From the NCBI GenBank assembly GCA_017527435.1, contig JAFXQB010000014.1, forward strand, positions 1-43,021: a stretch of 43,021 nucleotides of DNA, in the 5' to 3' direction. Position numbers and translations under genes: made by a program. This DNA comes from Salinivirgaceae bacterium. Lineage in GTDB: Bacteria > Bacteroidota > Bacteroidia > Bacteroidales > SZUA-534. Under the pieces are notes generated by a model. It was not told where the DNA came from and did no database searches. It saw only the letters and a list, made by a program, of their open reading frames with translations. Below are positions 15,747-22,682 of this stretch, piece after piece (the first letter of the stretch is position 1; every line of letters begins with the position of its first letter).

Positions 15747-16883
15747 GTATTTCTTTTTTGCGGCTGAATATATTTTGCATAATTCCGTTTCGTTGTTTTC
15801 TTTTTCGAAGAAATATATGTCAGCACATTGTTTGGCATTGAATATTGATACGGGGAAATGGTATTTCGACCATTCTTCTATGAAATCGCTCTTTAGTTTT
15901 TCATTACTGAAATTAAGTTTTTCTTGTAAATCATTCATAATGTCAATGTCACCAGGCATTCCTATTCGATTAGTATAGGAAAAATAATGCTCTAAATCAT
16001 CTTTCAAATATTCTATTTCAAAACTATTTCCCAAATAATCGTTTATGTCCAAATAAATAACTTCCAAAAAAATGAAATATGCCAATTGAAAATCGTTTTC
16101 TTCAGAAGCAAGATTTGACATTTGCATTTTAATGTTTCTATAAAGCCCAAAATCATTATCGGCTAAATATTTATTCCCTTTCTGAATTAAATATTCCCAA
16201 ATTTTATTCCTATAACTTGTTTTCGGTTCACTATTAACAAGTTGATTCAATTTCCATATATCCAAATCGTCTATATAATGTCTATGTATGTACAATACGT
16301 ATTCAGATTCTTCTAATGAGTTTTTACCCATTTCGCTAATGACGTATCGTTTTATTTTTAAAGAAGTTGGCAATTTATCTTCTTCTACATTTTCAAGAAT
16401 CCTGTTCACTAAATCCGCTTTTTTCCCTGTCATTGGTAAGCCATTGTTTTTTAATACTTCTTTTAACGTGGGGATAGTTGAGACCTGCAAGTTCAATAAA
16501 ATATTGACTTCATTTTTTAATGCGCCTTTTTTTACTAGTGAGTTTAATAGACTATCGCAATCTTTAACGCCATATCTACTTAACCAAAATTCCTGATACC
16601 TATTTTTTTCGTCTGGCCTATAATCTGAAGCATAATGTAACATTAAGATTTCGTGAGGATATAAACCATTTTTATCGGGGAAGGCTGATTTAATTCTTTC
16701 TTCACAAGAAATTGGTTCGGAATGAGATAATTCCGTCTTAATTGAAATATTACTTGCTATTTCGTGTACTATTTGTGCCTTCACTTGTTCTATTTCTTTT
16801 TCCTTTTCACCTTCCTTTTTAGAGGATTTCTTAATCAAAAGAATAACACCTATACAAATCGTTATGATTGCAATTGTTGTCAT
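15738..16883 (-). CDS. SAP-domain membrane-anchored protein inserted in the transposase locus
   Basis: A 381-residue protein, A/T-rich and on the strand opposite to the surrounding early genes. Residues 3-17 form a membrane anchor (IAIITICIGVILLI), then a Lys/Glu coiled segment. A SAP motif lies at about 136-166 (VSTIPTLKEVLKNNGLPMTG, KKADLVNRIL), a helix-extended-loop-helix found in proteins that bind DNA or chromatin. The C-terminal 200 residues are helical, TPR-like (FQLAYFIFLEVIYL), without catalytic motif. It replaces the transposase core and the start of MuB, so it is probably cargo, perhaps a lysogenic conversion or defence gene. The function is not known to me. Confidence 0.7.
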   Translation of the reverse strand: MTTIAIITICIGVILLIKKSSKKEGEKEKEIEQVKAQIVHEIASNISIKTELSHSEPISCEERIKSAFPDKNGLYPHEILMLHYASDYRPDEKNRYQEFWLSRYGVKDCDSLLNSLVKKGALKNEVNILLNLQVSTIPTLKEVLKNNGLPMTGKKADLVNRILENVEEDKLPTSLKIKRYVISEMGKNSLEESEYVLYIHRHYIDDLDIWKLNQLVNSEPKTSYRNKIWEYLIQKGNKYLADNDFGLYRNIKMQMSNLASEENDFQLAYFIFLEVIYLDINDYLGNSFEIEYLKDDLEHYFSYTNRIGMPGDIDIMNDLQEKLNFSNEKLKSDFIEEWSKYHFPVSIFNAKQCADIYFFEKENNETELCKIYSAAKKKYLK

Positions 16884-17069
16884 AATGCGTATTTCATTAA
16901 AATTTTATTGAGTGCAATTTATAATAATTATAAAAGTAAGTAATGCGCGGCTATTGAAAAATCATTCAATTTACGCAATTATGTTTGTTAATTAACTCAT
17001 AATCTACCAAATGCCAGAATTGTTGTTTTTTGGGCGAAACACGCTGGCAAGTTCGGCATCAACGCAAGC
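16884..17069. other. Right junction of the A/T-rich replacement
   Basis: From 16884 to about 17010 the sequence is A/T-rich and non-coding. From about 17022 the MuB frame is open (VVFWAKHAGKFGINAS, an HTH-like segment) but has no ATG; the frame opens after a stop at 16989-16991. The foreign block therefore ends near 17010-17025, having removed the MuB start. TA-rich DNA before 16883 could carry the promoter of the SAP gene. Confidence 0.6.
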
Positions 17070-17825
17070 GTGTATAACCGAATCAAGAACGGCGAGTTGG
17101 ACCGTGTTCTGGCCGACGCCAAGTGGATAAACATTGGCCGCAAGTTGAACGTGGTGTTCGGCGACGGCAAAGAGTGGAAAACAGCCCGCACGCCTGTCTA
17201 TATGTTCATTGAGCAGCAGTTGGAGTTCTGCCAGCAGAACAGCGGCTGGGCGCTCTTGTGCGACGAGGCTGGCATTGGCAAGACCTACACCGCCCGCGAG
17301 TACGCCCGCAGCCACAAGAATGTGATTTATGTTGACTGCTCGCAAGTCAAGAGCAAAAATCAGTTTATCCGCTACATAGCCAAAGAGTTCGGTTTGGACT
17401 ATGTGCAGCGCCTCTTCGATGTTGAGCAGGACCTTATCTACTACATAAAGAGCGTGGCCGAGCCGCTAATCATTTTGGACGAGGCTGGCGACCTTCACTA
17501 CGAGGCTTTTCTGGAACTGAAAACGCTGTGGAACGCCACCGAGGGCTGTTGCGCCTGGTATGTGATGGGTGCCGACGGTCTGCGTGAGAAAATCAACCGC
17601 GGAATCCGCAACAAGAAAGTGGGCTTTGCCGAGATATTCGACCGATTGGGCGCCCGTGCGCAGCGCATAACCCCCGACGGCCGCGAGGAGCGCCAGTCGT
17701 TCTTTGCCCAGCAGGCCGCCGCCGTTATCAAAGCCAACGCGCCCGAGGCCGATGTGAAGGATATGCTCGCCCGCACCGACTGCCACCTGCGCAGGGTTTA
17801 CATTGAGGTGATGAAGAAAAGGTAA
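17070..17825 (+). CDS. MuB-like AAA+ ATPase, start codon lost or GTG
   Basis: 251 residues from a GTG; an ATP-dependent DNA-binding protein that in Mu delivers target DNA to MuA. The N-terminal helix-turn-helix (upstream residues WAKHAGKFGINAS, then VYNRIKNGELDRVLADAKW) is only partly covered by this start. Walker A is DEAGIGKT (about 65-72), Walker B LIILDEAG (about 133-140), and the C-terminus resembles the MuB DNA-binding domain (DVKDMLARTDCHLRRVY). The A/T-rich insertion has removed the native start, so this may be poorly translated or shortened. With MuA truncated, it has no obvious partner in this element. Confidence 0.8.
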   Translation: MYNRIKNGELDRVLADAKWINIGRKLNVVFGDGKEWKTARTPVYMFIEQQLEFCQQNSGWALLCDEAGIGKTYTAREYARSHKNVIYVDCSQVKSKNQFIRYIAKEFGLDYVQRLFDVEQDLIYYIKSVAEPLIILDEAGDLHYEAFLELKTLWNATEGCCAWYVMGADGLREKINRGIRNKKVGFAEIFDRLGARAQRITPDGREERQSFFAQQAAAVIKANAPEADVKDMLARTDCHLRRVYIEVMKKR

Positions 17826-17855
17826 TTGACAATTGAAAATGGACAATGGACAATG

Positions 17856-17878
17856 TAGGGACGTGGCGTGCCGCGTCC
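17856..17878 (+). repeat. TAGGGA hairpin element, copy 1
   Basis: GGACGTGGC pairs with GCCGCGTCC around a 2-nt loop (one G-T pair), preceded by TA. It is identical to the copy at 19798-19820 and shares its design with 19477-19499. It sits between MuB and the RecA-like ATPase gene. Confidence 0.75.
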
Positions 17879-17918
17879 GTCTAACACCCAACCACCAACA
17901 CCTAACACCTGTAAAGCA

Positions 17919-18569
17919 ATGCAAACAGTAGCAACCCTTCTGAAAAAGAAGTACGCATTAATGAAGTTCAGCGGAGCGTGGCGCAACACGTTCGGCACAC
18001 CCGCGCCCAACGGCGTGTGGACCATTCAGGGCCGAAGCGGAAGCGGCAAGACCACCTTCGCCCTTCAGTTGGTGAAATACTTGCGCCACCTGCAGAAGCG
18101 CGTCATATTCTGGAGCCTTGAGCAGTGCGGCGACTACGGTTTCCAACAGGCCGTGCGCCGCGCCAACTTGAGCAAGGGCGGCGGTGTGGTGTTCTTTGGC
18201 AACGAGGCCGACGCCGAAACCGAGATTATGAGCCTTATGGAGCGCCCACGCGGCTACGACGTGCTCATTATCGACTCGCTCACCGCCCTGCACAACAACC
18301 GCCCCAACGGCTTCTGCCAGCGCGATTTTGTGATGTGGCAGAAACGCCTGGCCGACAAACTGGTGGTCTATATCTGCCACGAGAAGAACGGCACCGACCA
18401 ACTCGAATCGCCCGCGGGCAACTACATAAAGCAGCAGGCCAACATTAAGGTGACAGTGGTGGGCTTTGTGGCCTACGCCAACGCCCGCGCTGGCTTCCTC
18501 GACGGCGGCGGCGAGCCTTACGTGATTGACGAGGCACTGGCCAACGAGTATCACCTGAACAATGTGTAA
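17919..18569 (+). CDS. RecA-like P-loop ATPase
   Basis: A 216-residue ATPase with a RecA/Sak4/DnaB-like core: Walker A GRSGSGKT (38-45), a strand with RVIFWSLEQCG (a possible catalytic Glu), Walker B DVLIIDS (114-120). The fold suggests a role in phage DNA recombination or replication, or in loading a partner on DNA. Genes of this type commonly follow MuB in Bacteroidetes Mu-like phages. ATG at 17919 is preferred; the open frame upstream is repeat-derived sequence. It lies 40 nt after a hairpin repeat. Confidence 0.75.
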   Translation: MQTVATLLKKKYALMKFSGAWRNTFGTPAPNGVWTIQGRSGSGKTTFALQLVKYLRHLQKRVIFWSLEQCGDYGFQQAVRRANLSKGGGVVFFGNEADAETEIMSLMERPRGYDVLIIDSLTALHNNRPNGFCQRDFVMWQKRLADKLVVYICHEKNGTDQLESPAGNYIKQQANIKVTVVGFVAYANARAGFLDGGGEPYVIDEALANEYHLNNV

Positions 18570-18603
18570 GCAATTAATAATTAACAATTAACAATTAAGA
18601 ACG

Positions 18604-18777
18604 ATGGACGCAAAACAATTCATTTTCAAAGTCGATGAGATGCGCAAGGCGCAAAAAGACTACTTCCGCAAGCGCGACAGTTACCGCCTGGCCGAAGCCA
18701 AACGTCTCGAAAAAGAGGTTGACGACCAATTGGAGATTCTCAAAGAAGAAATCCAATGCGGACCGCGCCTGTTCTAA
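18604..18777 (+). CDS. Small charged helical protein
   Basis: 57 residues, MDAKQFIFKVDEMRKAQKDY then FRKRDSYRLAEAKRLEKEVD, ending CGPRLF. It is almost entirely predicted helix with alternating charges, likely a coiled coil. No family is recognised. It has GC-rich codons like its neighbours, an ATG directly after the repeat tract AACAATTAACAATTAAGA, and lies within the early operon, so it is probably real. Its role is unknown. Confidence 0.65.
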   Translation: MDAKQFIFKVDEMRKAQKDYFRKRDSYRLAEAKRLEKEVDDQLEILKEEIQCGPRLF

Positions 18778-18828
18778 ACCTTCTAAACAGCGAAGCGACT
18801 AAACTTCTAAACTCTAAACTTTTCAACA
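18778..18828 (+). repeat. CTAAAC / AGCGAAGCG repeat tract
   Basis: The 51-bp gap is made of ctaaacagcgaagcgactaa followed by repeats of CTAAAC with small spacers, ending in TTTTCAACA before an ATG. The AGCGAAGCG unit occurs at five places in the early operon (here, 21060-21180 three times, 21660-21690). Confidence 0.75.
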
Positions 18829-19278
18829 ATGAAAATCACTGAAAACCAACGGAGAATGATAATGGCAATGTGCGCCAAGCAGGGCATTGACGATGAGTTG
18901 CGCGCCGAACTGGCCTACCAGTTCAGCACCTGCCGCACCATCCACATTGGCGAACTGAAGAGCACCGAGGCCGCCGAACTCATTGGCCGCCTCAAGCAGA
19001 ACCAGAACAGCACCGACACCTCGATGGACGTGTGGCGCAAGCGTCTGATGGCTGCCGTTGCCGCCTATCTGAAGAGCAAGAACTACGAGCCAACCCCCGA
19101 CCGCATTAAGGCCACCGCCTGCCGCGCGGCTGGTATGCCCAACGCCCAGTGCTTCAACCACATTCCCGCCGACCGCCTGCGCAGCCTCTACAACGCATTC
19201 TGCAACCGCAACCGCGATATGAAGGAAGTGAAGCAGATGGACGCCGACCTGACAGCCGCCCTTGCGGTGATGAATTGA
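18829..19278 (+). CDS. Gp16/GemA-like phage protein
   Basis: A 149-residue protein similar in layout to Mu gp16 / GemA regulators (DUF1018). The N-terminus ITENQRRMIMAMCAKQGID is followed by STEAAELIGRLKQ, matching the usual start of that family, then a helical C-terminal half (DRIKATACRAAGMPNAQ, FNHIPADRLRSLYNAF). In Mu the early protein GemA affects host gene expression and DNA supercoiling. The family assignment is by motif and position. It lies after a CTAAAC repeat tract. Confidence 0.6.
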   Translation: MKITENQRRMIMAMCAKQGIDDELRAELAYQFSTCRTIHIGELKSTEAAELIGRLKQNQNSTDTSMDVWRKRLMAAVAAYLKSKNYEPTPDRIKATACRAAGMPNAQCFNHIPADRLRSLYNAFCNRNRDMKEVKQMDADLTAALAVMN

Positions 19279-19320
19279 CAATTGAGAATCAAAAATCAAA
19301 AATCCTAAATCAAAAATGCT

Positions 19321-19479
19321 ATGGAAACAATAGGCGAATATGTAGTAATGTCGATGGCAGTGGTTCTGCCGATAATGCTGTGCGTGGTTTTTATGCGGAT
19401 TGACGCCTGGTGGCAGGAATGGCTGCGCCGCACAGGCCGCGACAAAGAGTGGAACCGCGAAAACCATTGCGCCAAGTAG
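19321..19479 (+). CDS. Small membrane protein
   Basis: 52 residues. One hydrophobic helix (about 7-26: VVMSMAVVLPIMLCVVFM) is followed by an aromatic/basic tail (WWQEWLRRTGRDKEWNRE), predicting a single-pass protein with a cytoplasmic C-terminus. Its stop codon TAG is the first part of a hairpin repeat (19477-19499). No family is recognised. Confidence 0.6.
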   Translation: METIGEYVVMSMAVVLPIMLCVVFMRIDAWWQEWLRRTGRDKEWNRENHCAK

Positions 19480-19499
19480 GGATGCGATTTATCGCGTCC
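19477..19499 (+). repeat. TAGGGA hairpin element, copy 2 (variant stem)
   Basis: GGATGCGAT pairs with ATCGCGTCC around TT. Stem bases differ from copies 1 and 3 but pairing is kept. The TAG is the stop codon of the preceding gene. Confidence 0.7.
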
Positions 19500-19536
19500 G
19501 TCTAAATCCTAAATCCTAAATCCTAAATCAAAAATT
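19500..19536 (+). repeat. TCCTAAA heptamer repeat tract
   Basis: Three to four copies of AATCCTA in tandem, ending in AAATCAAAAATT before the next gene. A shorter version occurs at 21711-21740. Confidence 0.75.
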
Positions 19537-19539
19537 GCT

Positions 19540-19800
19540 ATGGAGACAGTAAAAGACAACAATCACAAGTACAAGTACGCCACGCTGTGCAAATGCTGCA
19601 ACGGCACGGGCGAGTATGTGCGCCGCGGCTACGACTACGGCCACGGATGGAGTTGCGAGGAGATTCGCCGCCCCTGCAACACCTGCGGCGGAACAGGCCG
19701 CCTTTTGGTAACGGTGGAGAAACACGCCGTTGTTTCGGCTCTCACCCCCGAAGAGTGGGCGCGTGAGGAACTGCCAGACAATGGACAGTTGAAAATGTAG
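19540..19800 (+). CDS. DnaJ-type zinc-finger protein
   Basis: 86 residues with two CxxCxGxG motifs, CKCCNGTGEY (about 17-26) and CNTCGGTGR (about 47-55), separated by a Gly/Tyr-rich loop: a single zinc site of the DnaJ cysteine-rich type. Such small zinc proteins are common in phage early regions and may act as chaperone-like or DNA/RNA-binding adaptors. The final three codons and stop (AAA ATG TAG) are made by a repeat element. Confidence 0.75.
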   Translation: METVKDNNHKYKYATLCKCCNGTGEYVRRGYDYGHGWSCEEIRRPCNTCGGTGRLLVTVEKHAVVSALTPEEWAREELPDNGQLKM

Positions 19801-19820
19801 GGACGTGGCGTGCCGCGTCC
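19798..19820 (+). repeat. TAGGGA hairpin element, copy 3
   Basis: Identical over 23 nt to copy 1 (17856-17878). Its TAG is the stop codon of the DnaJ-type zinc-finger gene. Confidence 0.75.
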
Positions 19821-19845
19821 GAAAAACCAATTAAACAGTAAAGAA

Positions 19846-20367
19846 ATGGAAACACCGAAAACCAAACGAGAATGTCAACGGTGGTCCACCGCCCGTAGAA
19901 ACGCACGGCCGTGCGGCTCAACCAACGCCCAGCGCCGCCGCCCAGGCAAACAGCCCACAAGCGACGAGACAAAGGCTGCCGTTCTTGAAATGATGAGTCG
20001 CGGCGTGAACACGAGAGAAATTGCGCGCACGCTGCACGTCGGCTCGCACACTATTGCCGATATGCGCCGCGCCAACGGATTCAAGCAACGCGCCCAGCGC
20101 CAAACGCCCGCGCCGCGCCCCGTTCCCGAAACAATTGCCGCAATGCAGCGCGAGCAGGAGCACCTTCTGAAACTGATGGCCAGCGCCGCCACGCCAGCAA
20201 TGTATCAGGAACTGGCACGGCAGTATTCGGTTCTGCAAATGAAGATTGACTACGCCGCGACAATGGCCAGCGCCGCCGACCGCGACCTGGTGCGCAACCG
20301 CGCCGCAATTGAGAAACGCCCGCTGTTCCAAATAGTGGCCAACGGCGGCGGATTTACACACCATTAA
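19846..20367 (+). CDS. Resolvase-type HTH protein
   Basis: A 173-residue protein. A basic N-terminus (about 8-40) leads to a helix-turn-helix (about 40-80): ETKAAVLEMMSRGVNTREIA, then RTLHVGSHTIADMRRANGF, of the Hin/resolvase or IS30-like type. The C-terminal half is a long helix (MQREQEHLLKLMASA, YQELARQYSVLQMKI), probably a coiled coil. No catalytic domain is present. It is likely a DNA-binding early protein of the phage. ATG at 19846 is chosen because the upstream frame lies inside the hairpin repeat. Confidence 0.65.
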   Translation: METPKTKRECQRWSTARRNARPCGSTNAQRRRPGKQPTSDETKAAVLEMMSRGVNTREIARTLHVGSHTIADMRRANGFKQRAQRQTPAPRPVPETIAAMQREQEHLLKLMASAATPAMYQELARQYSVLQMKIDYAATMASAADRDLVRNRAAIEKRPLFQIVANGGGFTHH

Positions 20368-20459
20368 CTGAAGGATTGAATAACTGAATAATTGAATAAA
20401 TGAATAACCTGATTGATTGACAACGCGCGAATCAACCAATCAAAAATCAAAAATCGAAA

Positions 20460-20837
20460 ATGGATAAAGCAATCAAAAAGGCCGTTGAGCGGTACAAGGT
20501 ACTGGCAGGCCAAATGAAAGATGAGGAGTTGGAACTGAAACAACTCGAAAAGCAAATCAAAGAGTACGCTGGCGAGAACCGCGACCTGTTCGACGACAAC
20601 GACCAGTTGGTGTTCGACAACGGCGTGAAGGTGGCCGTGCGCCGCTCGACCAAACTGTTCGGCAGCAACCAGAGCAAGGAACTGCTGCTGGCCAAGTTGG
20701 GCGACGAGTTCGCCGTCATTAAACTCGACGACAAGGCCGTGATTGAGGCAGCCGCCGCCGACAAGGCTCTGCAAAAGCAGTTAGACAAGTTCGACCTGCA
20801 AGTGTCAACCGTTGAAACGCTGATGCTCTATGCCTGA
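20460..20837 (+). CDS. Gam-like host-nuclease inhibitor
   Basis: A 125-residue protein resembling the core of Mu Gam, a Ku-like protein that binds DNA ends and blocks exonucleases. An N-terminal coiled coil (about 1-38) leads to IKEYAGENRDLFDDNDQL, then the strands VFDNGVKVAVRRSTKLF and the C-terminal LDKFDLQVSTVETLML. It is shorter than Mu Gam (about 174 aa), as is usual in Bacteroidetes Mu-like phages. The next gene starts inside its last codons (8-nt overlap), indicating coupled translation. Confidence 0.65.
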   Translation: MDKAIKKAVERYKVLAGQMKDEELELKQLEKQIKEYAGENRDLFDDNDQLVFDNGVKVAVRRSTKLFGSNQSKELLLAKLGDEFAVIKLDDKAVIEAAAADKALQKQLDKFDLQVSTVETLMLYA

Positions 20838-21072
20838 CGTCAACTGGCGCCTTCGCCGCCCGTTCCACGTCTGCCTTCACCGCAGGTTCTGGTGGGTGTA
20901 CAAAACCGACTGGGTTGCCCCCGACGGGATGGGCCACAGCGCCAGCCCCACCGAGTTCTACTACTCCGACCGCGAACGTGCCAAAGCAAAAGCGAAGGAA
21001 CTGAACGACAGTTACCGATTGACAATTGACAATGAACAATTAAAAATTAACAATGAAAGGTTGAGAAGGTGA
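20830..21072 (+). CDS. Small protein with repeat-encoded C-terminus
   Basis: 80 residues. The first 60 (DVNWRLRRPFHVCLHRRFWW, WVAPDGMGHSASPTEFYYSD) look like a compact beta-rich protein, no family recognised. The last 17 or so residues (LTIDNEQLKINNERLRR) come from the simple repeat of the CAATTGACAATGAACAATTA type that is intergenic elsewhere in the operon. The ancestral stop was probably near 21010, and the repeat has been captured as coding sequence. It overlaps the Gam-like gene by 8 nt. Confidence 0.6.
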   Translation: MPDVNWRLRRPFHVCLHRRFWWVYKTDWVAPDGMGHSASPTEFYYSDRERAKAKAKELNDSYRLTIDNEQLKINNERLRR

Positions 21073-21181
21073 GAAGTTTAGAGTTTAGATTCTAAACAGC
21101 GAAGCGACTAAACCCTAAACAGCGAAGCGTCTCACCTTCTGAACAGCGAAGCGTCTCACCTTCTCACCTTCTAAACTTTTA
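21060..21181. repeat. Inverted and direct repeat block
   Basis: Three AGCGAAGCG units are embedded in a larger inverted repeat: GAGAAGGTGAGAAGTTTAG at the left pairs with CTCACCTTCTAAACTT-type sequence at the right (about 21153-21178). The whole block could form a long stem in DNA or mRNA. It abuts the start of the next gene. Confidence 0.75.
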
Positions 21182-21194
21182 AAACATTAAAATT

Positions 21195-21626
21195 ATGACA
21201 CAATTTGAACTCGACGCACGCCGTCACGAACTGAACTACGAACTGCAGGCCCGCAACCACGAGGCTCTGCGCCAGTACAACGAGAAACGCAACCTATCGA
21301 ACGCCGAACTCAACGGCCTTCGTGCCGACTACCAGACCGAGAAACGGCTGCTTGAGCAGTCGCTCGACAACCTTCTGAAGGAGCGCCTGGAACTGAAAGC
21401 CCGCGGCCTTGAGTGCTTCGCCCCCGAAATGCAGGACAGTTACCTGCGTGAGCGCAGCCTGCACCGCGACCTTGCCGACGCCCGCGCCACCTACGAAAAC
21501 AAACGCTACGCGCTCGGCGCCCGCAAAGAGGCCGAGCGTATGGCCTACGAGGAACTGTGTATGCTAAACAAAAAGTGGTACGCCGAGCAGTTGCGGCAGA
21601 TGCTCACCGAAGCCGAGGCGGCGTGA
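21195..21626 (+). CDS. Coiled-coil early protein
   Basis: 143 residues, nearly all predicted helix: DARRHELNYELQARNHEALR, then LSNAELNGLRADYQTEKRLL, and YENKRYALGARKEAERMAYE. It is highly charged (Glu/Arg/Lys) with few hydrophobics. No domain is recognised. Size and order match uncharacterised early genes of related phages. The ATG follows an A/T-rich leader (AAAACATTAAAATT). Confidence 0.65.
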   Translation: MTQFELDARRHELNYELQARNHEALRQYNEKRNLSNAELNGLRADYQTEKRLLEQSLDNLLKERLELKARGLECFAPEMQDSYLRERSLHRDLADARATYENKRYALGARKEAERMAYEELCMLNKKWYAEQLRQMLTEAEAA

Positions 21627-21636
21627 GAATTAAAGG

Positions 21637-21740
21637 TTGAGAGGGTGAGAAGTTTAGAGGTTTAGTTACTAAACAGCGAAGCGACTCACCTTCTCACCTT
21701 CTAAACTTCTAAATCCTAAATCCTAACTTCTAAATCCTAA
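21637..21740. repeat. Inverted repeat block, second copy
   Basis: Same build as 21060-21181 but shorter: GGTGAGAAGTTTAG at the left, one AGCGAAGCG unit, CTCACCTTCTCACCTTCTAA at the right, then TCCTAAA heptamers. It lies just before the DnaA-domain gene. Confidence 0.7.
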
Positions 21741-21746
21741 CTGACA

Positions 21747-22106
21747 ATGGAGATTCTGAACTATTGGGCGATGCCAGGCATAGACCACCGCAGCGAGTTC
21801 GACGAGGACTACGCGCAGGCGCTGATTGTGACAGCGGAGCACGTGTTCGGCATTGACAATTTGAGGGCACGCACCCGCCGCCGCGAGGTGTGCGAGTTGC
21901 GCCAGTTGTGCATTTACATTCTGCGGCAGCGCACACGCCTCACCACCACAGCCATAGGCCGCATTTTCGCCCTCGACCACGCCAGCGTCACCCACTCGAT
22001 GCAGATGGCGGAGCGCCTTCTCGAAGTGGACCGCGCCTACCAGCGCCGCTACAAGTGGTTTGTGGACAGGTCGGCAATGGAGGTGGAAGAGGGTATCAAA
22101 AATTAA
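21747..22106 (+). CDS. DnaA domain IV-like protein
   Basis: A 119-residue protein. Residues about 45-105 match the C-terminal DNA-binding domain of DnaA: RQLCIYILRQRTRLTTTAIG, then RIFALDHASVTHSMQMAERL, the latter being the DnaA-box recognition helix with the DHASV variant of DHSTV. The ATPase domain is absent. It could bind DnaA boxes in the host origin or phage DNA, to recruit or compete with DnaA. The N-terminal 40 residues are unassigned. Confidence 0.8.
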   Translation: MEILNYWAMPGIDHRSEFDEDYAQALIVTAEHVFGIDNLRARTRRREVCELRQLCIYILRQRTRLTTTAIGRIFALDHASVTHSMQMAERLLEVDRAYQRRYKWFVDRSAMEVEEGIKN

Positions 22107-22132
22107 CAATGAACAATTAAAAATTGAAAATT

Positions 22133-22411
22133 ATGAAACAGAGTGTTAAGAAAAAAATTGAAGACATTGCCAACCAGTTGCCGGATGTGGCTGGTGCCGA
22201 GGGCGCGGCAATACTCATTGCCACTGACGGCAAAACAGTCGCGTCGCTAATCACAGGACGTTTCACAATGGCGTGCGGCATACTCTACCAATGGCTGCGG
22301 TACCCCACAACCGAAAGAGATAAAAAGGTTGCGACGCAGGTTCTGACGGCCATTATTGACGACATTAGTAAACAAAAAAACAAAAGCAATGAAAACAAAA
22401 CTAATTCTTGA
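22133..22411 (+). CDS. Small early protein, unknown
   Basis: 92 residues starting MKQSVKKKIEDIANQLPDVA. The middle, AAILIATDGKTVASLITGRF, reads like a two-strand beta unit, followed by two helices. No family is recognised. It overlaps the next gene by 23 nt, so the two are coupled and may act as a pair; the next protein has a similar size and order of secondary structure. Confidence 0.65.
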   Translation: MKQSVKKKIEDIANQLPDVAGAEGAAILIATDGKTVASLITGRFTMACGILYQWLRYPTTERDKKVATQVLTAIIDDISKQKNKSNENKTNS

Positions 22412-22628
22412 AGGCGAGGACGCGAAGCCTCTGGTGCTTGCCGCCACTGGCTGTCCCCACTTTGTGATTGTGCAGGACCACAGCGGCCGTGTGCACTCAA
22501 AAGTGACCGAGGGTTTTGATATGGAGCACGTCTTTAACTGGCTGCGCGATTTTGCCCACGAAAACAGCGATTTCTGCAAGGCGCTTGCCGATTTTGTGAT
22601 AGATGTGGCGGTGACAGACATTGAATAA
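22389..22628 (+). CDS. Small early protein, unknown
   Basis: 79 residues, MKTKLILEGEDAKPLVLAAT then CPHFVIVQDHSGRVHSKVTE, with helical C-terminus VFNWLRDFAHENSDFCKALA. Acidic overall. It overlaps the preceding gene by 23 nt in another frame. Unknown function; no membrane segment or DNA-binding motif is seen. Confidence 0.6.
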   Translation: MKTKLILEGEDAKPLVLAATGCPHFVIVQDHSGRVHSKVTEGFDMEHVFNWLRDFAHENSDFCKALADFVIDVAVTDIE

Positions 22629-22682
22629 CAAACAGACGGCAGGTACTCATCTGCAAAAAAAAGTTATCAACAAAGGCAGAGA

